A model generated the notes under the pieces. That model saw nothing but the letters and a program-made list of their open reading frames with translations, did not search any database and was not told the DNA's origin. A stretch of 21,006 nt of DNA from contig CAZCRF010000046.1 in assembly GCA_964501065.1 (NCBI GenBank), positions 1 through 21,006 of the forward strand, written 5' to 3'. This DNA is from Hallerella sp964501065 (GTDB lineage Bacteria; Fibrobacterota; Fibrobacteria; Fibrobacterales; Fibrobacteraceae). Shown here piece by piece: positions 13,356 to 21,006 of this stretch. Each line of letters begins with the position of its first letter. The first letter of the stretch is position 1. Made by a program: the position numbers and the translations under genes.

Positions 13356-15884
13356 ATGCGTTTTCCGAAACTTTTCGTTTCTATCGTTTTGGGATTGGGA
13401 TTCGAGGCGTTCGCTGCAACGGATTACGAATGGGGGAACGTCCGTTTCGACGGCGGTGGGTTCGTGAATGCCGTCTTGCCGAGTCCTTTAGTCGAAGGAT
13501 TGGTCTATGCGCGGACGGACGTCGGAGGCGTTTATCGCTACGAAAGTTCTTCGGGAGTCTGGGTTCCGTTGCAGGATTTCATCAGCCAGGAAGATGTGGG
13601 GCTTTACGGTGCGGAAAGCTTCGCCTTGGACCCGACGGATCCGGCGAAACTCTACGTCCTCGGCGGCACGGGATACTTCAGCGGAGGCCGCACGGCGATT
13701 TTCCGATCATCGGATTACGGCAATTCATTCGACACGTCTTATGTGGAATTTCTTGCTCATGGAAACGGAATGGGGAGGCAAACGGGCGAAAAGTTGGCGG
13801 TCGATCCGAACAGCCCGAACATTCTCTTGTGCGGAAGCCGCACCAAAGGCCTTTACAAAAGCGAAGATTACGGCAAGACTTGGAAAAGCCTTTACAAAAT
13901 TGCCCTCTCCGATGCCACGGAACTCGCTCTTGGCAATGTGAACGGCATCAGCTTCGTCCTTTTCGATCCTTCATCAAGGCTTTCGGACGGCAGCACGGCG
14001 ACTGTCTATATGGGGATTTCCCAAACTTCGGACAACTTCCTGGTGAGCGCGGACGGGGGAAATTCGTGGACGGTCATCGATGGCGGACCTTCTGGGTTGA
14101 TGCCGCACAGGGCGAAGTTCGCCGGGTCGGATTTAATCATCACCTTTGCGGATGGACCGGGACCGCACGGCATCAATTCGGGTGCGGTTTACCGTTATTC
14201 CCCGGCGACAAAGGCTTGGACGGACATCACTCCGTTTGACGACGACAATTCGGTGCGGGTGACTTATCCGTTCGGCGGCGTGACGGTGGACCCGTCGGAT
14301 GCAAAACACATCGTGGTGACGACGATTTGCCATTACGGCGGGCGTTACCTGTATGCGGACGGCAAGGACGGCTGGGGGGACAAGATTTACGAGACGACGG
14401 ACGGCGGAAACTCTTGGCGTCACGGTCAGGGCTACAATGACGGCGTGAACACGGACGCCGGGGACAATCTCTGGATTTCCGGCAATGCGATTCATTGGGC
14501 GGGCTCCGTGGAGTTTGACCCGTTCGACGTGAAAAGGGTCTGGGTGACTAGCGGCAACGGCGTCTTTCGGACGGACGACATTTCCGCATCAGTCCCCGTA
14601 TGGAAATTTGCATCGAAGGGTATCGAGGAAACCGTTCCCCTCGACATTGTGAGCATTCCGGGCGGGCCTCTCGTGACTGTCATCGGAGATTATGACGGAG
14701 CCGTGTATTCCGACATCACCCAAAGTTCCCCACGGCACACGCCGAGTGTCGGGTCCACGCAAAGCATCGCCTACGCGCCCCTTTCCCAAACTCTTTTACG
14801 CACGGGAGTCCATACCGTTTACGGTGCAAACGGATCCACCAGTTACAACGTGATGTACCGTTCGGAAGACTTGGGCACGACCTGGGACTCCCTCGAAACG
14901 ACCCTCAAAGGATCTCATGGCCTGGTCGTCCTTTCCGCCGATGGAGGCGTCATCTTGCACCGCCCGGAAAATTCTTCGACGGTCTATCGGTCTGCGGATT
15001 TGGGGGCGACTTGGACGGCTGTCGTCGGACTCGACGGGCAGGCTTCATCTTCGCGGATTGTCGCCGATCCGGAAAATGCGGACGTCTTTTACGCAGTCGA
15101 TGCGCAAGGCTACGTACTCCGTTCTTCCGACAAGGGGGAGAACTTCACGAAACTCGAAAGCCGCTTGCAGAACGATGCCGCCGGGGAATATTACAACGGG
15201 GGCGGCTTGATTCGGACGGTCCCCGGGAAGGAAGGACATCTCTGGGTGCCTCTCGACCAATCCCAAGCGTGGCTCGAAAAGGGCTATTCGGAAAACGGCC
15301 TCGCTTACACGGAGGATGGCGGCGAATCGTGGACGCGTTGCGAAGGCGCGAGTACGGCGATAGCGGTGGGCGTCGGCAAGGCGGATTCCACCGCCGATTA
15401 CGAAACGATTTTCATCTGGGGGGCGGCAACGGCGAACGATCCGATTGGCATCTACCGCAGCACGGACAAGTGCAAGACGTTCGAACGGATAAACGACGAC
15501 GCGCACCAATTCGGCGGTCCCGGCAACGGCAACTTCGTCATCGGCGACATGAGTCGCTTCGGTATCGTATACATGAGCACTGTCGGCCGCGGAGTCGTCT
15601 TTGGCGCGCCCAAGGGAATCATCCAGACTTCCATCCCGGGCGTTTTCCGCAATGTGCCGGAAGCGGTTTCACTGCAGCTCGACTCCCACAACTTGCGGAT
15701 TTCGGCCCCATCGGGGAGCGTTCTGCTCCTGTTCCGCGCAAACGGAGAGCTTTGTCTGCAAAAGTCCGTCGGGATGAATTCTTCCGTCTCGCTTGCGCGG
15801 ATTCCTACGGGAAGATTCTTCGCCAAGGTGGTCTCCGCAAACGGTTCCGTCTTGTTGTCGAAAACGCTTTTGATCCGGGATTGA
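13356..15884 (+). CDS. Secreted GH74-family xyloglucanase-like glycoside hydrolase
   Basis: Predicted secreted enzyme of 842 residues with AAGGAG just before the ATG. The signal peptide probably ends at AFA-AT near residue 20. The start of the mature protein (WGNVRFDGGGFV...LVYARTDVGGVYR) is typical of GH74 endo-xyloglucanases, which have two seven-bladed propellers. Asp-box-like repeats are spread along the chain: RSSDYGNSF, KSEDYGKTW, SADGGNSW, TTDGGNSW, RSEDLGTTW, RSADLGATW and TEDGGESW. Likely catalytic acids are D55 in ARTDVGG and D445 in IGDYDG, matching the two family aspartates. Residues about 770-842 form a separate C-terminal module ending in GRFFAKVVSANGSVLLSK, like C-terminal sorting or attachment domains of FCB-group secreted proteins. 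The substrate would be plant xyloglucan. It stands alone between the minus-strand small gene and a probable terminator. Confidence 0.9.
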   Translation: MRFPKLFVSIVLGLGFEAFAATDYEWGNVRFDGGGFVNAVLPSPLVEGLVYARTDVGGVYRYESSSGVWVPLQDFISQEDVGLYGAESFALDPTDPAKLYVLGGTGYFSGGRTAIFRSSDYGNSFDTSYVEFLAHGNGMGRQTGEKLAVDPNSPNILLCGSRTKGLYKSEDYGKTWKSLYKIALSDATELALGNVNGISFVLFDPSSRLSDGSTATVYMGISQTSDNFLVSADGGNSWTVIDGGPSGLMPHRAKFAGSDLIITFADGPGPHGINSGAVYRYSPATKAWTDITPFDDDNSVRVTYPFGGVTVDPSDAKHIVVTTICHYGGRYLYADGKDGWGDKIYETTDGGNSWRHGQGYNDGVNTDAGDNLWISGNAIHWAGSVEFDPFDVKRVWVTSGNGVFRTDDISASVPVWKFASKGIEETVPLDIVSIPGGPLVTVIGDYDGAVYSDITQSSPRHTPSVGSTQSIAYAPLSQTLLRTGVHTVYGANGSTSYNVMYRSEDLGTTWDSLETTLKGSHGLVVLSADGGVILHRPENSSTVYRSADLGATWTAVVGLDGQASSSRIVADPENADVFYAVDAQGYVLRSSDKGENFTKLESRLQNDAAGEYYNGGGLIRTVPGKEGHLWVPLDQSQAWLEKGYSENGLAYTEDGGESWTRCEGASTAIAVGVGKADSTADYETIFIWGAATANDPIGIYRSTDKCKTFERINDDAHQFGGPGNGNFVIGDMSRFGIVYMSTVGRGVVFGAPKGIIQTSIPGVFRNVPEAVSLQLDSHNLRISAPSGSVLLLFRANGELCLQKSVGMNSSVSLARIPTGRFFAKVVSANGSVLLSKTLLIRD

Positions 15885-15898
15885 CGGGATGCTTTAAT

Positions 15899-15950
15899 GT
15901 TCACCAAGGGAACTGTTGACCGCAACAGGATGTTTCGCTGCGCGAAACAT
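15899..15950 (-). repeat. Degenerate copy of the hairpin repeat family
   Basis: On the minus strand the order is a hairpin ATGTTTCGC/GCGAAACAT (15950-15930), a spacer resembling CCT...TCAACA, and a 15-nt hairpin GTTCCC-TTG-GTGAAC (15913-15899). The last hairpin and the following ATTAA closely match the unit at 318-336, including the TTG loop. I read this as a diverged member of the 42-bp family in the opposite orientation. Confidence 0.55.
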
Positions 15951-15962
15951 GACGACTTTTTT
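15930..15962 (+). terminator. Possible terminator after the GH74 gene
   Basis: A perfect 9-bp stem ATGTTTCGC (15930-15938) and GCGAAACAT (15942-15950) with a TGC loop. After a 6-nt gap comes a run of six T (15957-15962). The gap makes it non-canonical, but it is the only terminator-like structure after the GH74 gene. It overlaps the degenerate repeat. Confidence 0.45.
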
Positions 15963-15973
15963 GTTTGCAGTCA

Positions 15974-16000
15974 ACTAACCTCTGACCACTAACCACTAAT
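15974..16000. repeat. Short CTAACC/CACTAA simple-repeat tract
   Basis: AACTAACC, GACCACTAACC and ACCACTAAT follow each other, giving a degenerate 7-nt tandem motif just before the exported-protein gene. Such tracts look like slippage-derived intergenic DNA. No function is evident. Confidence 0.4.
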
Positions 16001-16050
16001 CGCCGCGAGGATTTCAAAACGGAAACGGGAAAAATTTTTAAACTTGCATT

Positions 16051-16587
16051 ATGAAAAGAATCTCCTTTGCAATCTTGTCCTTTTGCCTTTTGGCGACTTC
16101 GGTCTTTGCCGAAGACGCAGAACCGATGGATTCCGAAGAACGCTTGACTGCGCAAGAAGAGGATTTGCGTCTGGTCCAGGAAACTTACGATTCGCGAATC
16201 AATGAAGTGATGGAATCCTTGAACGAAACGGACCCCGCCGCCTTTTTCAATGCCCGTGCTGCGGGAAAGTTCGTGACATGGAAGGATTTCGGCGTGGAGA
16301 TGCCCGCGCTCCGGATGTTCACCGTCAAGGAAATCCCTTACGGATTTACGTTGAAAAGCAAGAGAAATGCCAAGGAGACTGTGACCGTTCTCGTTTACAC
16401 GCGGGACGACGACTTGTATTACAAGGTCTCGGTGGGGAAGGGCGTCTCGCATGATTTCAGCCGGATGGTCTCCGCCGTTTTTGAATCGGACGGGGAGACG
16501 ACTTCTCGGGAGGGGACGCCTTGCAATTCCAAGGCGGTCTCTTGCCTGAACGGATATGAGATGGGAACTTTGGGAAAGAACAAATGA
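16051..16587 (+). CDS. Exported protein of unknown function
   Basis: Predicted protein of 178 residues with a Sec signal peptide (MKRISFAILSFCLLATSVFA) cleaved before EDAEP. There is no lipobox Cys. An acidic helical region, about residues 25-65, is followed by a mixed part with basic and hydrophobic patches and two cysteines near the C-terminus (TPCNSKAVSC). No family is recognised. No strong ribosome-binding site is seen. The stop overlaps an ATG of the purT frame (ATGA at 16584-16587) and the preferred purT start follows 14 nt later, so the genes are probably co-transcribed. Nothing in the sequence links it to purine synthesis. Confidence 0.8.
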   Translation: MKRISFAILSFCLLATSVFAEDAEPMDSEERLTAQEEDLRLVQETYDSRINEVMESLNETDPAAFFNARAAGKFVTWKDFGVEMPALRMFTVKEIPYGFTLKSKRNAKETVTVLVYTRDDDLYYKVSVGKGVSHDFSRMVSAVFESDGETTSREGTPCNSKAVSCLNGYEMGTLGKNK

Positions 16588-16601
16588 CAAGAGGGCGAAT
16601 G

Positions 16602-17798
16602 ATGTCGAAAGAATTGGGAATGATTGGAACACCTCTCAGCGAAAGCGCGACGCGCGTTCTCTTTTGCGGCGCGGGGGAGCTCGGCAAGGAGGTCATCATT
16701 GAAATGATGCGGCTCGGCGTCGAAACGATTGCCGTGGACCGTTATGCGAACGCTCCCGGGATGTTGGTGGCCAACCGCAGCCATGTCGTCAACATGCTCG
16801 ACGGGGCGGAACTCCGCCGAATCATCGAACAGGAAAAGCCGGATTACATCGTCCCGGAAGTGGAAGCGATTGCGACTTCGACTCTCGTGGAGCTGGAAAA
16901 GGAGGGCTACACGGTCATCCCGACGGCTGCGGCGACACGGCTCACGATGAACCGCGAAGGGATCCGGCGTTTGGCCGCGGAGGAGTTGGGCGTGAAGACT
17001 TCCCCCTACCGCTTTGCCGATACGGAAGAGGATTTCCGCGCCGCTGTCAAGGCTGTGGGAATCCCGTGCGTCGTGAAGCCCGTGATGAGTTCTTCGGGGC
17101 ACGGCCAGAGTACGGTGAAATCCGAAGCGGACGTCGACCGCGCATGGGAAATTTCCCAAAGTGAGGGCCGCACGGGAAAGGCGTCCCGCGTCATCGTCGA
17201 AGGGTTCGTCCCGTTCGACTATGAAATCACGCTGCTCACGGTGCGGCACGTCGGCGGAACGAGCTTTTTGGAGCCCGTCGGCCATCGGCAGGAAAAGGGC
17301 GATTACCAGGAATCCTGGCAGCCGCAGCCGATGGATGCGGAAGTCTTGGCGAAGGCGCGTGAAATCGCGAAGAAGGTGACGGACGCTTTGGGCGGTCGCG
17401 GCATCTTTGGCGTGGAAATGTTCGTCTGCGGAAAGGATGTCCTTTTCAGCGAAGTCAGTCCGCGGCCGCACGACACGGGGCTGGTGACTCTCATCTCGCA
17501 AGACCTTTCCGAATTCGCCCTGCACGCCCGTGCCATTCTCGGACTCCCCATTCCGGAGATTTCCTTTCGCGGGCCTTCGGCGTCAAAGGCCATTGTCGTC
17601 GACGGGGAGTCGGAAAAAGTCCGATTCGGGAATTTGGGCGAAGTGCTGTCCTCGCCGAATACGGACATTCGACTTTTCGGAAAGCCCAAGGTGGGCGGGC
17701 ATCGTCGCATGGGAGTCTTGCTCGCTCGCGGAAAATCCGTGGAAGAGGCGGTCGAGACGGTGAAAGCGATGCGTGAAAAGTTGAAAATCGAATTGTAA
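16602..17798 (+). CDS. purT: Formate-dependent phosphoribosylglycinamide formyltransferase
   Basis: 398-residue ATP-grasp enzyme that forms formyl-GAR from GAR, formate and ATP in purine synthesis, bypassing folate-dependent PurN. Identity along the whole length with E. coli PurT is clear: GAGELGKEV, VAVDRY-type nucleotide region (IAVDRYANAPGM), HVVNMLDG, IVPEVEAIAT, TMNREGIRRLAAEELG, VKPVMSSSGHGQ, EGFVPFDYEITLLTV, PVGHRQEKGDYQESWQPQ, SPRPHDTGLVTLISQDLSEF and RLFGKP. The start at 16602 is chosen because GAGGG (16591-16595) lies 6 nt upstream. ATGs at 16584 and 16599 are in frame, but their ribosome-binding sites are absent or too close. Length matches the family (about 390). It is 11 nt before polA. 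Confidence 0.97.
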   Translation: MSKELGMIGTPLSESATRVLFCGAGELGKEVIIEMMRLGVETIAVDRYANAPGMLVANRSHVVNMLDGAELRRIIEQEKPDYIVPEVEAIATSTLVELEKEGYTVIPTAAATRLTMNREGIRRLAAEELGVKTSPYRFADTEEDFRAAVKAVGIPCVVKPVMSSSGHGQSTVKSEADVDRAWEISQSEGRTGKASRVIVEGFVPFDYEITLLTVRHVGGTSFLEPVGHRQEKGDYQESWQPQPMDAEVLAKAREIAKKVTDALGGRGIFGVEMFVCGKDVLFSEVSPRPHDTGLVTLISQDLSEFALHARAILGLPIPEISFRGPSASKAIVVDGESEKVRFGNLGEVLSSPNTDIRLFGKPKVGGHRRMGVLLARGKSVEEAVETVKAMREKLKIEL

Positions 17799-17809
17799 GG
17801 GGGGAGCTT

Positions 17810-20578
17810 TTGGCTTTGCCGCGTAAATTGTTCTTGTTGGATTCCTTTGCACTCGCCTTTCGGATGTTTTACGCCTATGCGCGAAATCCTTTGATAAACA
17901 AGAAGGGCGATGACGTCTCGCTGGTGCACGGTTACTGGGGAACGGTTCTTCGATTGATTGCCAAGCACAAGCCGACACATTTTGCGATTGTCTGCGACGT
18001 GGGCGCGCCGACCTTTCGCCATGAACTTTACCCGGAATACAAGGCGAACCGCGGACCGATGCCGGAGGAAATGGCGCGCCAGATGCCGCTCCTCGAGGAA
18101 GTCATCCGCAGAAGCGGCATCCCGAAGCTTTCGGAGGTCGGCTATGAAGCGGACGACGTGATGGCCGCCGTGGCGGAAGCCGCTTACAAGGAGGGCTTTG
18201 AACAAATCTTCCTGGTGACGAAGGACAAGGACTTGTCCCAGGTGGTGAACGACAGGATTCATCTCTTCCACTTGGAATCCGGTGCGGACGGCGTGGATTT
18301 CGGCCCGGAACAGGTTCGGGAAAAGTACGGGGTTCCGCCGGAACAGATTCGCGATTTGCTGGCCTTGATGGGGGATTCTTCCGACAATGTGCCGGGTGTC
18401 GCGAAGGTCGGTCCGAAAACCGCCGTGCAGCTTCTTTCGGAATTCGGCAGCATCGACAATTTGTATGCAAACTTGGACAAGGTTTCCAAAAAAGGCTTGC
18501 ACGACAACTTGGAGCGCGGTCGGGAGAACGCCTTCCTTTCGCGCGAGCTGGTGACGATCCAATCTGCACGGGGCTTCAAAGGTTCTACGGGAGAACTGGA
18601 GTTCCACGGAATCGATACGGAAGCCCTTTCGGAAATTTTCCGTGAAAATGAAATTTTCAGTCTGAATCGTTTATTGGAAACAGTCCCTTCAAAATCGGCG
18701 GCGTCGGATGGCGCAAAAAAGCTCGGGAATGCCCCTTTCCAAACGGTCGTCGTGCGGACGGTAAAGGCGTTCGAGGAAATGTCCCGGGCCGTGGAGGAGT
18801 GCGCGTCTCCCGCCATTTCCGTGATGTTCGACGGCAAGAACCAGATGGAAACGCGGATTTCCGGAGTCGCATTCGCCGTCTCCGCGGACAAGGGCTTTTA
18901 CGTCCCCCTGGGTCATACGGATGAAATGGGAATTCCCCTGAACAACATCGACACGGAATTCTTTGCGGACTGGTTCGTCCCCGTTTTCACCGTGGCTTCG
19001 AAATCCTGGAGGATCTTCGGCGCGAAGACAGCCTTGCACGTGCTTTCCCGCGCCATGGATGAACGCGTGGAACCGCAGAAACTTTTCGACGCCCAAATCG
19101 CCGCTTGGATGATTTCTCCGGGGGAATCGAAGTATGATCTTCGGGAACTTCTGATGCGTTACATCGGGCGAGAAATTCCGTCCGTGGAATCCTTGGTGGG
19201 GCATGGGAAAAATGAAGTGGAATTTTCGCGCGTCCCCGCGGATGAGGCCGGGGATTATGCGGCGCGGGTCGCCGCCGCCACGTTTGAACTTTGGCAAGAG
19301 ATGGACGCGCGGCTTGAAAGGGCGAACTTGAAAGGGCATTTCGAAGAAACGGAAATGCCGATTCTCAAAGTCCTTTTCCGCATGGAGGAGCTGGGGGCTT
19401 CCTTGGATGAAAAGGCTTTGGCTGCCCTTTCAAAGGATTTTTCCGCGCGCATCGAAAAGACGGAGGAGCACATTTACGCCATTTCCGGCGGGAATCCGTT
19501 CAACATCGGCTCCCCGAAACAGCTTTCCGAAGTCCTTTTCGACGACTTTAAATTGAAAGTCTTGAAAAAGACGGCGACGGGGCGCAGTACGGACAGCGCA
19601 GTCTTGGACAGGCTCTTGAATGAATTCGAATTGACGGATGTGGAAACCGATTTGATTGAATCCATCTTGGAGTATCGCGAACTGAAAAAGCTCCAGAACA
19701 CCTATGTCGAAGTCTTGCCGAAATTGGTGAACCCGGAGACGGGGCGAATCCATACGAACTTCGTGCAGTGGGGGACTGCGACGGGGAGGCTCTCTTCCCG
19801 GGACCCGAATCTGCAGAATATTCCCATTCGCTCGGAAGAAGGGAAAAAAATCCGCGCAGCCTTTGTCCCGGCGGATCCCGTCCACAATGGAATTCTTTCT
19901 GCGGATTATTCGCAAATCGAACTCCGGATGCTCGCCCATTTGAGCGGAGATGAAAAGCTCATCGAAGCTTATGGGAACGGAATGGACATTCACGCGTTGA
20001 CCGCTTCCGCCGTGTTTCAAAAGTCACCCGCCGAAGTCACGGCCGATGAACGTCGCCGGGCGAAAGTGGTGAACTTCGGCGTCCTTTACGGAATGACGCC
20101 CTTTCGGCTTTCCAGGGATTTGCACATCCCGATGGCGGAAGCGAAGGCTTTCATCGACGGATATTTCAATTTGTATCGCGGCGTTGAAAATTATGTGGAA
20201 GAGACGAAACGCTTTGCGCATGAACACGGCTATGTGGAGACTCTCACCGGGCGGCGTCGGATCATTCCGGGAATCGATTCCGGGGACAGAACGGAATGCC
20301 AAATGGCGGAGCGCATGGCGGTGAACACTCCCGTGCAAGGGAGCGCGGCGGACCTCATCAAGGTGGCGATGATTCGCGTGGCGCGTCGAATCGAAAAGGA
20401 CTCCTTGCCGCTTTCGATGATGCTCCAGGTGCATGACGAACTTGTCTTCGAATGCCCGAAAGACCGGGCGGAAAGCTTGGGCAAGATTGTCCAAGAAGAA
20501 ATGCAGAACGCGATGACGCTCAAAGTGCCGCTAGTCGCTTCCGTCGGCTTCGGCAAGAATTGGCTCGAAGCGCATTGA
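17810..20578 (+). CDS. polA: DNA polymerase I, proofreading site degraded
   Basis: 922-residue family A polymerase for Okazaki-fragment processing and repair. The start is non-ATG: TTG at 17810 after a GGGGGGAG site, with another TTG at 17816 also possible. The N-terminal 5'-3' exonuclease shows FRHELYPEYKANRGPMPEEM, YEADDV, TKDKDLSQVV and GDSSDNVPGVAKVGPKTA. In the central domain (about 330-520) the E. coli FDTETD motif is FDGKNQ, with D341 kept but Glu replaced by K343. The other two catalytic aspartates are lost (GAKTALHVL, YAARVAAAT), so 3'-5' proofreading should be absent, as in Taq. The polymerase domain is intact: TGRLSSRDPNLQNIPIR, motif A DYSQIELR (D699), motif B RRRAKVVNFGVLYG and motif C QVHDELVFE (D876). 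Its last 48 nt overlap an opposing gene. Confidence 0.97.
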   Translation: MALPRKLFLLDSFALAFRMFYAYARNPLINKKGDDVSLVHGYWGTVLRLIAKHKPTHFAIVCDVGAPTFRHELYPEYKANRGPMPEEMARQMPLLEEVIRRSGIPKLSEVGYEADDVMAAVAEAAYKEGFEQIFLVTKDKDLSQVVNDRIHLFHLESGADGVDFGPEQVREKYGVPPEQIRDLLALMGDSSDNVPGVAKVGPKTAVQLLSEFGSIDNLYANLDKVSKKGLHDNLERGRENAFLSRELVTIQSARGFKGSTGELEFHGIDTEALSEIFRENEIFSLNRLLETVPSKSAASDGAKKLGNAPFQTVVVRTVKAFEEMSRAVEECASPAISVMFDGKNQMETRISGVAFAVSADKGFYVPLGHTDEMGIPLNNIDTEFFADWFVPVFTVASKSWRIFGAKTALHVLSRAMDERVEPQKLFDAQIAAWMISPGESKYDLRELLMRYIGREIPSVESLVGHGKNEVEFSRVPADEAGDYAARVAAATFELWQEMDARLERANLKGHFEETEMPILKVLFRMEELGASLDEKALAALSKDFSARIEKTEEHIYAISGGNPFNIGSPKQLSEVLFDDFKLKVLKKTATGRSTDSAVLDRLLNEFELTDVETDLIESILEYRELKKLQNTYVEVLPKLVNPETGRIHTNFVQWGTATGRLSSRDPNLQNIPIRSEEGKKIRAAFVPADPVHNGILSADYSQIELRMLAHLSGDEKLIEAYGNGMDIHALTASAVFQKSPAEVTADERRRAKVVNFGVLYGMTPFRLSRDLHIPMAEAKAFIDGYFNLYRGVENYVEETKRFAHEHGYVETLTGRRRIIPGIDSGDRTECQMAERMAVNTPVQGSAADLIKVAMIRVARRIEKDSLPLSMMLQVHDELVFECPKDRAESLGKIVQEEMQNAMTLKVPLVASVGFGKNWLEAH

Positions 20579-20851
20579 CGGGGTGAAGAAGTCTGGCAGC
20601 TCCCCTTCGGGGAGGGCCGCGCATTCCCTTTTGACTTGTATCGGTTGCTGTTTGATGAGATATTCCAGTCGCATGGCGTCGCGTTTTGTCGAAAGGGAAA
20701 AGACCTTGAGAATTTTTTGCGGTGGGAACGCCTTGGTGAATTTGGCTCCCTTGCCGGAGGCGTGTGCCTCGAACCGCTTTTTCACGTCGGTTGCATAGCC
20801 GGTGTAAATCCGGTCGCCTTTGCAGAGCAGCATATATACGAAATGGGGCAC
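20531..20851 (-). CDS. GIY-YIG domain protein
   Basis: 106-residue protein of the small UPF0213/YhbQ-like GIY-YIG group. The signature is VYM (5-7) and IYTGY (15-19), with the catalytic arginine R26 in DVKKRFEAH and the metal-binding glutamate E63 in AMRLEYLIK. The start is GTG at 20851; an in-frame stop lies just upstream, and the domain begins at once, so no other start works. No clear ribosome-binding site is seen. A C-terminal extension of about 30 residues follows the domain. Its last 16 codons, including the stop, lie antisense to the end of polA. Biological role is unsettled for this group; a nuclease acting on DNA is the family expectation. Confidence 0.88.
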   Translation of the reverse strand: MPHFVYMLLCKGDRIYTGYATDVKKRFEAHASGKGAKFTKAFPPQKILKVFSLSTKRDAMRLEYLIKQQPIQVKRECAALPEGELPDFFTPSMRFEPILAEADGSD

Positions 20852-20952
20852 GGAAGAAAATTAGCAATTGGGAATGGAACGCTTTGCGGAAAATGTCGGC
20901 GGGAATTGGGTGAAGCTCGAATGAATTGACTGAGGCGTTGACACGGAGTCAT

Positions 20953-21006
20953 GTCCGTCGAACGGACAGTTTTGTCGTTGGCACGGGCGGTTTGTGTCCG
21001 TCAAAC
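20953..21006 (-). repeat. Hairpin repeat family, right edge, inverted
   Basis: A 15-nt hairpin GTCCGTCGAACGGAC (20953-20967), a 28-nt spacer and the start of another hairpin (from 20996) cut by the window end. On the minus strand the spacer reads ACAAACCGCCCGTGCCAACG and then ACAAAACT, matching the spacer at 35-61. The orientation is therefore opposite to the left array. More units probably lie beyond the window. Confidence 0.85.

Noticed and set aside
20600..20614. Hairpin CTCCCC-TTC-GGGGAG after polA as a terminator
   Set aside because: It lies inside the GIY-YIG coding region and no T run follows it on either strand.
20852..20952. Gene or RNA between the GIY-YIG start and the right-edge repeats
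   Set aside because: The plus-strand frame crossing it has no ribosome-binding site or family match and mostly mirrors the GIY-YIG gene; no tRNA-like fold is seen.

Overview
The window looks like chromosomal DNA from a Fibrobacter-type bacterium (Fibrobacterota). The main evidence is two secreted lipoproteins that end in the FISUMP domain (Fibrobacter succinogenes major paralogous domain, TIGR02145), with WMAE/WMSE, CPxGWHLP and VRCVKDSD signatures. Ser-rich linkers, several lipobox signal peptides, an outer-membrane barrel and a GH74-type xyloglucan hydrolase fit a Gram-negative plant-fibre degrader. The taxonomic call rests on protein families only.

Layout. 1-359: a tandem array of 42-bp units, each with a short hairpin, interrupted by a larger hairpin. 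516-9146 (+): five closely spaced genes for a surface complex. They are two FISUMP lipoproteins, an outer-membrane beta-barrel protein, a 51-residue lipoprotein, and a lipoprotein built from the same cysteine-pair modules as the first. A bidirectional terminator (9174-9200) follows. 9254-12490 (-): a compact three-gene operon, read from right to left: SDR oxidoreductase, cysteine-synthase-like PLP enzyme, LanC-like cyclase with a CHG/CCG zinc site. 12491-13046: non-coding, with repeats and hairpins. 13047-13142 (-): a 31-residue, extremely basic protein of the AURKAIP1/COX24 (mS38-like) ribosomal type, with its own terminator. 13356-15884 (+): a secreted GH74 enzyme. 16051-20578 (+): an exported protein of unknown function, purT and polA in a tight run. 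20531-20851 (-): a GIY-YIG protein whose 3' end overlaps polA antisense. 20953-21006: the 42-bp repeat family again, inverted relative to the left end; a degraded copy also lies at about 15899-15950.

The strongest candidate for an undescribed system is the SDR / cysteine-synthase-like / LanC-like operon. It pairs an enzyme family that makes dehydroalanine-type intermediates and thiols with one that adds thiols to dehydroamino acids. No lanthipeptide dehydratase, precursor peptide, protease or exporter is visible here, so a small-molecule or protein-modification role is possible; this is inference. Second are the cysteine-pair module shared by three lipoproteins and the hairpin repeat family, whose stems change sequence while staying paired. 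The polymerase I has lost most of its proofreading residues.
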